Shown one piece after another: positions 59,101 to 64,000 of a DNA stretch of 64,000 nucleotides (position 1 is its first letter; each line of letters begins with the position of its first letter). The DNA comes from Casuarina equisetifolia (Eukaryota; Streptophyta; Magnoliopsida; Fagales; Casuarinaceae): NCBI GenBank assembly GCA_028551475.1, contig CM052356.1:27679884-27743883 (forward strand), in the 5' to 3' direction. The notes under the pieces were generated by a model. That model did no database searches. It saw only the letters and a program-made list of their open reading frames with translations, and had not been told where the DNA came from. The position numbers and the translations under genes are program-made.

Positions 59101-61891
59101 CAACAGAAAAAGAATAGGACCATGGACTGAAAGGAAACACCCTCACTTGGTGCTAAATGCCTCATAAGGCATCCTAACAGTGGTCTAGGTTTGTGCTGGT
59201 TTTCAAACAAGAGACACTTCTACCATTACCCATCAAAAAGCAAACAATCAAAGAAAGAACAGAGCCAACAAGAGAGAGAGACTGTAAGAGAACAAACAAA
59301 GATACTTGTGCGTACATGTCAACCATAAAGGCTGATAGCACTTCAGTAACTATAAGGTTAATTATAACAAGAAAGGTGCAGGAAGGATGGAAGGACATTT
59401 GCGGAGGTTATGGACTAAGGCAGTTTCATTTGAATTGTCAATTTATTGACAGGATTGGATACCAAAGATATACATATATCTCCATGCATATATATTAGTT
59501 CTCTCGACTGTATTAGAAAAGGTTTATAAGAATTCGAGGTTTAAAGTTGCATCAGGATTTGCTCTACTGAAAAATTCTGGTACTTACAGCAGCTGAAGCA
59601 AGAACCGGATAAGGATCTGGAGCCTCATAAAGTTTTTGATAGATATTAAGAAAAGCATTTTCTCCAAACTTTGCTCTCTTTGTCAGATTGTCAACTTCTT
59701 CTTGGTATCCCTTAAGTAAAGAGTTGAACAAGTTTAACTTTTCCTCAGGTGAAGCTTTCTTGAAATCTGTGAAATAAAAAAAGTATATTAAATTAAAAAA
59801 CAATCTTATTAACAGGAAGAGAGGTAGAGAGGCAGAAATAGAATAGAAAAGATAGACCACTAAGGCCTCTTCAATAATCCTCATTCAAGAAGTAAACTTC
59901 GGTGAGCAAAGATATGAACTCTTCTCTCGCTCCCCTATATTCTCTTCCTCATGCTTCCTTGAAATGAACTAAACACTAAATATCAGAGAGAGGGGGAGGG
60001 ATATCATTTGCCCTCTCTCTCCTCATCCTTTCTTCCCTCCTAATAAAGTAGTCCATTTGCTCGAAGACATTAATTAATACCTCTAGTATTCTCTGCAAGC
60101 TTCCGTCGATTTTTCTGGCTGTTCTCCTGATTTTCAGCTATCCTAAGTCCTTGTTCATCCAACACAACTTTTTCCCTCTCCAAATCAAAATCTGTAGACA
60201 TAAAAAAGCAGAAATTTGTGAATCATTCCAACAAGATAGCAGCTATTTGGTGACAATGCAAAAGAAATATAGGCTCATAAAGGAAACACTTAAACAAAGT
60301 GGCTTCAGATCAGACAAATAACGAGGAGCCAGAAAAGGAGAAAAAACCAACAAAAAAAGAAAAAAAGAAAAGGGAAAGCCATAGACACTCAATAAGAAAT
60401 TAATCATGAAGTATGGTAGCCTCCTGGCCCATGTTGTACGGCATCTGTTCTGTTTCCAGTGTACTCAAAGTAACTTGCTCCTAACATCTTAATGACCATC
60501 CCATACTTGCTCCAATCATATACCATTCCATTTTGCATATTGACCAGAACTAATTCTATAACAAAGTTGACTAGTACCCAATAATATTCTTCTGATGAGT
60601 GCAAATCTTTTACTAAATTACAAACAAAGGTAGTGAACAAAAAATTGGACACACTTATGTAAAGAGGCTGCAGCCCAACTTTTGTACCCAAATCCATATT
60701 CTAGTTTACATTGAGTTCATGAATTCTTCAGAAAATCGATGGACTGCTTTCACCTAATGGCATTCAAACAAATAGAGAGCAGATAAAGGCAGTCTTGATC
60801 AATAATTAGAAAGCTCTTGTTGCTCACAATATTTCTGCTTTCACAATATTCATCAGAGATTGAGATTAAATTGTTGAAACAACCTAGCACATACATTTGA
60901 TAAGAAAATTAAAAAAAATTCTTTTCTTTTATACTTTCCAAGTTAGAAGGTTCCACCCTTTTCTGCTTCCATATAAATTTTACTTCACAAAAGGCAAAAA
61001 TTGCAGTTTTCGCTGCTTGAGTTGATTTGTTCAAACTAAGCTGGAAACTTCAAGAATAAGAATGTAGAGGAACAGAAAATTTATTTTCCAGAAGAGCCAA
61101 TGTGAACAAATATCAACTTATGACTTTTATGCAGATCCACGGACATCATGATTCTACTCAATCCCTTTTGAGCCATTCTATAATTTAATCACGACCTTCT
61201 CTAATAATATGAAAAGTTACGTCAACCTGCTACAACACTAAGGGAAGTCGGTCTAGATGGCAGAACCAAAGCAAGAGATTCATTCTTTTCATCATATCTG
61301 TTAGTATATGCACTTTCTCAAGCGTACAAGCAATTTGACGTAGAAGTAAATAAATGAAGAAGAACCATTTGCAGTTTTAAACCACAAAATGAAGATCCAA
61401 ATCTAAGCGTTTGTTAGTGTGTTCAAACAACAAGTAAAGCAACCTATGAAAGCTCGATATATCGAATAATCGACTTCAACGCTTCATCTAAGAGACTACT
61501 CGAAACAATAAAAACAAAGCCAACGAGAAAAACTATACACACGGGGAGAAGAACTTGCCGATAGATGCAAGGATATAGCCATTGATGGTTCCGCAAGTAT
61601 TTTACATTAGATTGAATTGAGCTTATTCTAAAAGTTAAAAAAAAAAAAAAATTCAACCGAATAATGTTGCACGCAGAAATCCAACGCCAAACAAAAGAGA
61701 TTTCAAAATGCAATTGAGAGTTCAATTTAGCAATACCAGGGAAAAAGGAAAAACAATATCAGACATTAGACGTAATGCGAGAAGACGAATTTAGAATTTG
61801 GCATACCTTTCCAGAAAGTGGCGACGACAGGGGTAGGCGAAGACGCCGAGTTCGATTTGTCCCTCTCGGATCCACCTTGCGGCACCTCCAT
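50181..61891 (-). CDS. CASP: Protein CASP, Golgi coiled-coil membrane protein
   Basis: A tail-anchored coiled-coil protein of the Golgi (golgin), thought to act in vesicle tethering. Nineteen exons join in phase: 61807-61891, 60081-60191, 59588-59766, 58882-59031, 57854-57942, 57611-57720, 57348-57442, 55609-55654, 54896-55050, 54544-54636, 53706-53834, 53330-53449, 52843-52923, 52378-52485, 52118-52261, 51922-52023, 51058-51137, 50327-50419, 50181-50241. The product is 676 residues, close to the usual length. Heptad-rich coils fill about residues 30-560. The CASP C-terminal domain has DQDQSSMLKVICNQRDRFRA, KADNVKLYGKIRYVQDYN, YEDDINPFAAFSKK and ITLSSGRFLLGNKYARTFAF. One membrane helix (FAFFYTIGLHILVFTCLY) sits near the end. 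The exon ending 54896 is followed by GC instead of GT (AAAAG|GCATGC). The start is at MEVPQGGSERD. Its 3' part seeded the three fragments to its left. Confidence 0.96.
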
Positions 61892-63531
61892 TTCCCCGGA
61901 TCAGAAGGGACAATAAAACGCGAAGTTTTGGTATTGCTATCAGTCTCCCCAACAACGAGGATATATTCCAACTCCCGTCGCCAAGGAAACAGAGATGGGC
62001 TACGACGGATCTGAGGCCTTTGTTTTTAATGTTCTCCTTCCCTCAGCTCTCGGTTTTCTTCAAAATTAACAATATTCAAGTGACCAAAATCTCCCTGAGA
62101 GTTGCAGTCGTTCTCGTCTCTCAATGTAACGGATTTATATAGAAAATTAGGTGACCGATTGCAGTCGGCAATTTTTTTTATTAAAAGACATATTTTCTGA
62201 CTAGCAAATACCTTCGTTCTCATGTTTTGCTTTGGTCTGTCCAACAAAGGATTATGGGTGTGTTTTTAATATTAAAGCGACCACTACAATGACAAAGATA
62301 ATTAAATTAAAAAGTACTTTCAAATGAAATTTCTTATAACATATAAAATCAAATTATAAATTTATAAGACCAGAATCTCAGGATCAAGAATCTCATGGTA
62401 TACAAGCAAAAGAATAATGTGTTAACACTTAAATAATCGACTTTACTATTATCAGTAAATAAATTAACATTTATATTATGAAATACTAGTATTTGGATGC
62501 CTTTATCTTATCTTTTTATCACCGACATTAAAAGAATCACTTAGTTGGAGAATTACGTATTTTGGAACATATAGATAAAAAAAAAATCTAGATAAATCAA
62601 AAGGATTATATCAAAATTATTTTCTATTGGTTGTTAATTGTCTTGGAATCTATCTTCAGTGATTGAAGCAAAGAAGAAAAATATTCCTTGCACACCAAAC
62701 AAGATGATATTCATTTTTTGATTGATCATATACTTATTGATTACACCCATTACTTATAAGAGATCTACTCGTGAGCCCCTTTTCCATTAATTTGTTATAC
62801 AATAAATTGGATTTGAAAGTTGCAATTAGAGTGAATTTGTCATTTTCGAAGATGGAGAACATGTTAGCTATATAAGTTTTCATGTTTAGGTATATTTGAA
62901 TGTAATTGGTGGTAAAAGTAGTTAAATCTCAAATTGCACTCTCTTAAAGCTTTTTCTATTGAGGTTGAGTTCTTTTTATTTGCAAATGCATGAAAAGAAA
63001 TATTTGATAGAAAGATTCCCCACTAATTTAATTATGTTTGAGTTTCAAACGCTTCTCATATTTAGAAAAGAAATTCTTAGTATTTTCTTTACAAGATTGT
63101 TTGGTCTTCAAATGTTGAATCATTCTATTTATTCATTCATAAAGTTATAGTTTCTTTAGGTTTTGAATTTTTTTTAATAAAAAAAATTAGATAAAAAAAT
63201 TTTTGCTATAAGGGAAAAAAAAACATAATTATTATAATCGAACCAAGGACATAAGCATAGTTAAAAAGTCAATAGACTCCGCAAGGTAGCTAACAATATT
63301 GGCAGTGTCAAAAACGAGAAGAACAAGAAAAGGGTAAAAAAAAAAACTCAGTTTAACACCACAGTCCATCCAATAGAAATAGCACAATGGAATCATTTGA
63401 TCTCTCAGAGCTACAAAGATTCAAACCAAAAACAAGCTGCTCTGCACTACATCCTCAGGGAAATAGGTGAAAATTAAAGGAAGAAGTGACACATTAAACG
63501 TGGGGATGAGTGAAGAACTGCCGTGGAAGCC
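61892..63531. other. CASP promoter and CASP-PLAC8 spacer
   Basis: The first 150-200 bases upstream of the CASP ATG are GC-richer and probably 5' UTR and promoter. From 62270 to 63350 the DNA is extremely AT-rich with A and T runs and no recognisable gene. 63360-63531 should contain the PLAC8 gene 3' UTR. Confidence 0.5.
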
Positions 63532-64000
63532 TTAACGAGTCATGCCTGGGGCAACAAATGGGGGCGCTCTGATTCCATCGTTCATTCTCTGAACATTGGC
63601 TATCCAACCTGTATCACATCCAACCACAGAGAAGAAAACCAAAACATTAAAACACAAGAATGTAGAATTACAGTTGAATATATGTAGTCGTGCATTTGCA
63701 TCGATGGCATGGTGTTTTACCTATAGCAGGGTCGATTCCATGGTTCTTGAGCTCCCGGTACTCTTGACAGAAACCGCAACAGGAGCAACAAAGATGGATA
63801 CAGAAATCCGGGCAGGGATCTTCCGGCAACGAATATAAGGCCCTCAGTTTGGTTCGGGTTGTGAATGTATACAAACAACATGCACAACAGAGAGGGGCGA
63901 GGGCGTAACAGATCAGAGCCCCGCAAACGCAGGCTGCCAAAAATAACAGAGAAGAAGCCAAATTATTCAATGGTATTGAGCTTCTAACTTAAAGCATATA
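63532..64000 (-). CDS. PLAC8/PCR-type cysteine-rich protein (5' end off right edge)
   Basis: The last two coding exons are 63721-63933 and 63532-63608, joined in phase (DPAI|GWIANVQRMNDGIRAPP), ending at VAPGMTR. The protein has the PLAC8 hallmarks: CCACCLYTFTTRTKLRALY, a Cys-rich CIHLCCSCCGFCQEYRELKN block and the GIDPAIGW motif. Members of this family include plant cadmium resistance (PCR) transport-related proteins and cell-number regulators; both are small membrane proteins. I infer the closest Arabidopsis relative is the PLAC8 gene next to CASP (At3g18470) from its position. The first exon or exons lie beyond 64000, so the N-terminus and any upstream hydrophobic segment are not seen. Confidence 0.88.

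Overview
The window is nuclear DNA of a eudicot plant. Its genes are split by many short AT-rich GT-AG introns. It carries a eukaryotic tRNA gene, plant LTR retrotransposons, and chromatin, Golgi and chloroplast proteins typical of land plants. A woody rosid, possibly Rosaceae, is my impression only; nothing here proves it.

Backbone genes, left to right: (1) an actin-related protein 4 gene (ARP4, minus, 14 exons visible, 3' end off the left edge); (2) an intronless aspartic protease of the ASPG1 type (plus, 11400-12881); (3) a tRNA-Pro(UGG) gene (minus); (4) a chloroplast-type peptidyl-tRNA hydrolase (minus, 8 exons, 16021-20084); (5) a VRN1-like double-B3 transcription factor gene (plus, 34532-37333); (6) two related, unnamed four-helix membrane protein genes (plus, 40728-41207 and 47631-48071); (7) CASP, a Golgi coiled-coil membrane protein (minus, 19 exons, 50181-61891, complete at 676 aa); (8) a PLAC8/PCR-type cysteine-rich gene (minus, running off the right edge). 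From memory, the Arabidopsis homologues of the backbone genes sit at At1g18440-18450 (PTH, ARP4) and At3g18470-18490 (PLAC8, CASP, ASPG1). This window would then keep an ancestral order that Arabidopsis split between two duplicated segments.

Between PTH and CASP (20-50 kb) lies a serially duplicated, transposon-filled interval. The 3' end of CASP appears as three broken copies (27.2/32.6-34.1, 38.3-40.2 and 43.1-43.5 kb) beside the intact gene. The last B3 exon has a decayed copy at 26.1-26.5 kb. The first exon and promoter of PTH have a partial copy at 37.6-37.7 kb. The small membrane protein gene is present twice. A Ty3/gypsy chromovirus-like element (20441-25849) and a Ty1/copia element (27301-32621, minus) are inserted in the left copy, both with paired LTRs and disrupted coding regions. 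The copia element sits inside the last exon of one CASP fragment, and the intact CASP gene shows the empty site.

Other content: a decayed caulimovirid-like reverse transcriptase near 8.6-8.9 kb, several microsatellites, a triplicated 3' UTR module after the first membrane protein gene, and AT-rich tandem repeats with a period of about 730 bp at 45.7-47.4 kb.
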